Origin: an uncultured Chloroflexota bacterium
GTDB taxonomy: Bacteria > Chloroflexota > Anaerolineae > Aggregatilineales > Phototrophicaceae
Direction of reading: 5' to 3'
Length of the DNA stretch: 5,274 bases
Assembly (NCBI GenBank): GCA_903904765.1
Contig: CAIVEA010000582.1
Location: 1 to 5,274, forward strand
The notes beneath the pieces were generated by a model. That model was not told the DNA's origin. It did no database searches and saw only the letters and a list, made by a program, of their open reading frames with translations. Positions 5,246 through 5,274 of this stretch are shown here, piece by piece (positions within the stretch are counted from its first letter, which is position 1; each line of letters begins with the position of its first letter). Made by a program: the position numbers and the translations under genes.

Positions 5246-5274
5246 GCCCCGTGAATAAGCAAAAAACCAAACAA

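Overview
The window reads as a GC-rich bacterial chromosome, most likely Chloroflexota (Anaerolineae-like). This is inference from three things: an ECF sigma factor followed by a DUF5667-type membrane protein, a very long Thr/Pro/Ser tail of the kind common in that phylum, and a short dispersed-type palindromic repeat of the CCCTCATCCCC class. All three convincing genes lie on the + strand. I see no credible gene on the - strand.

Layout. Positions 1-121 hold a run of small hairpins that looks like the right end of an IS200/IS605-type (TnpB) element, with its structured 3' RNA; the rest of that element, if present, lies left of the window. Positions 122-305 hold nothing I can name. Positions 306-461 contain a short MITE-like palindromic element (about 315-450) bracketed by an 11-bp direct repeat. 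The large gene at 486-3194 encodes a 902-residue HerA/FtsK-superfamily ATPase with a duplicated proline-rich linker and a coiled-coil C-terminal half. After a 93-bp gap comes a two-gene operon: an ECF-type sigma-70 factor (3288-3866) overlapping by 4 bp (ATGA) a single-pass membrane protein (3863-5041) that is probably its anti-sigma factor. The AT-richer 3' region 5042-5274 carries a UUCG-loop hairpin and a strong intrinsic terminator.

How the parts may work together. The sigma/anti-sigma pair is a self-contained signalling module: the membrane protein would hold the sigma factor at the membrane through its cytoplasmic N-terminus and expose a long Thr/Pro-rich stalk outside. The ATPase is probably an independent transcription unit; its leader carries the MITE-like element, which may even supply the -10 box of its promoter. 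No nuclease or defence partner of the ATPase is visible, so I do not claim a new defence system. The more interesting signals are the mobile-element traces upstream of the ATPase and the structured 3' region.
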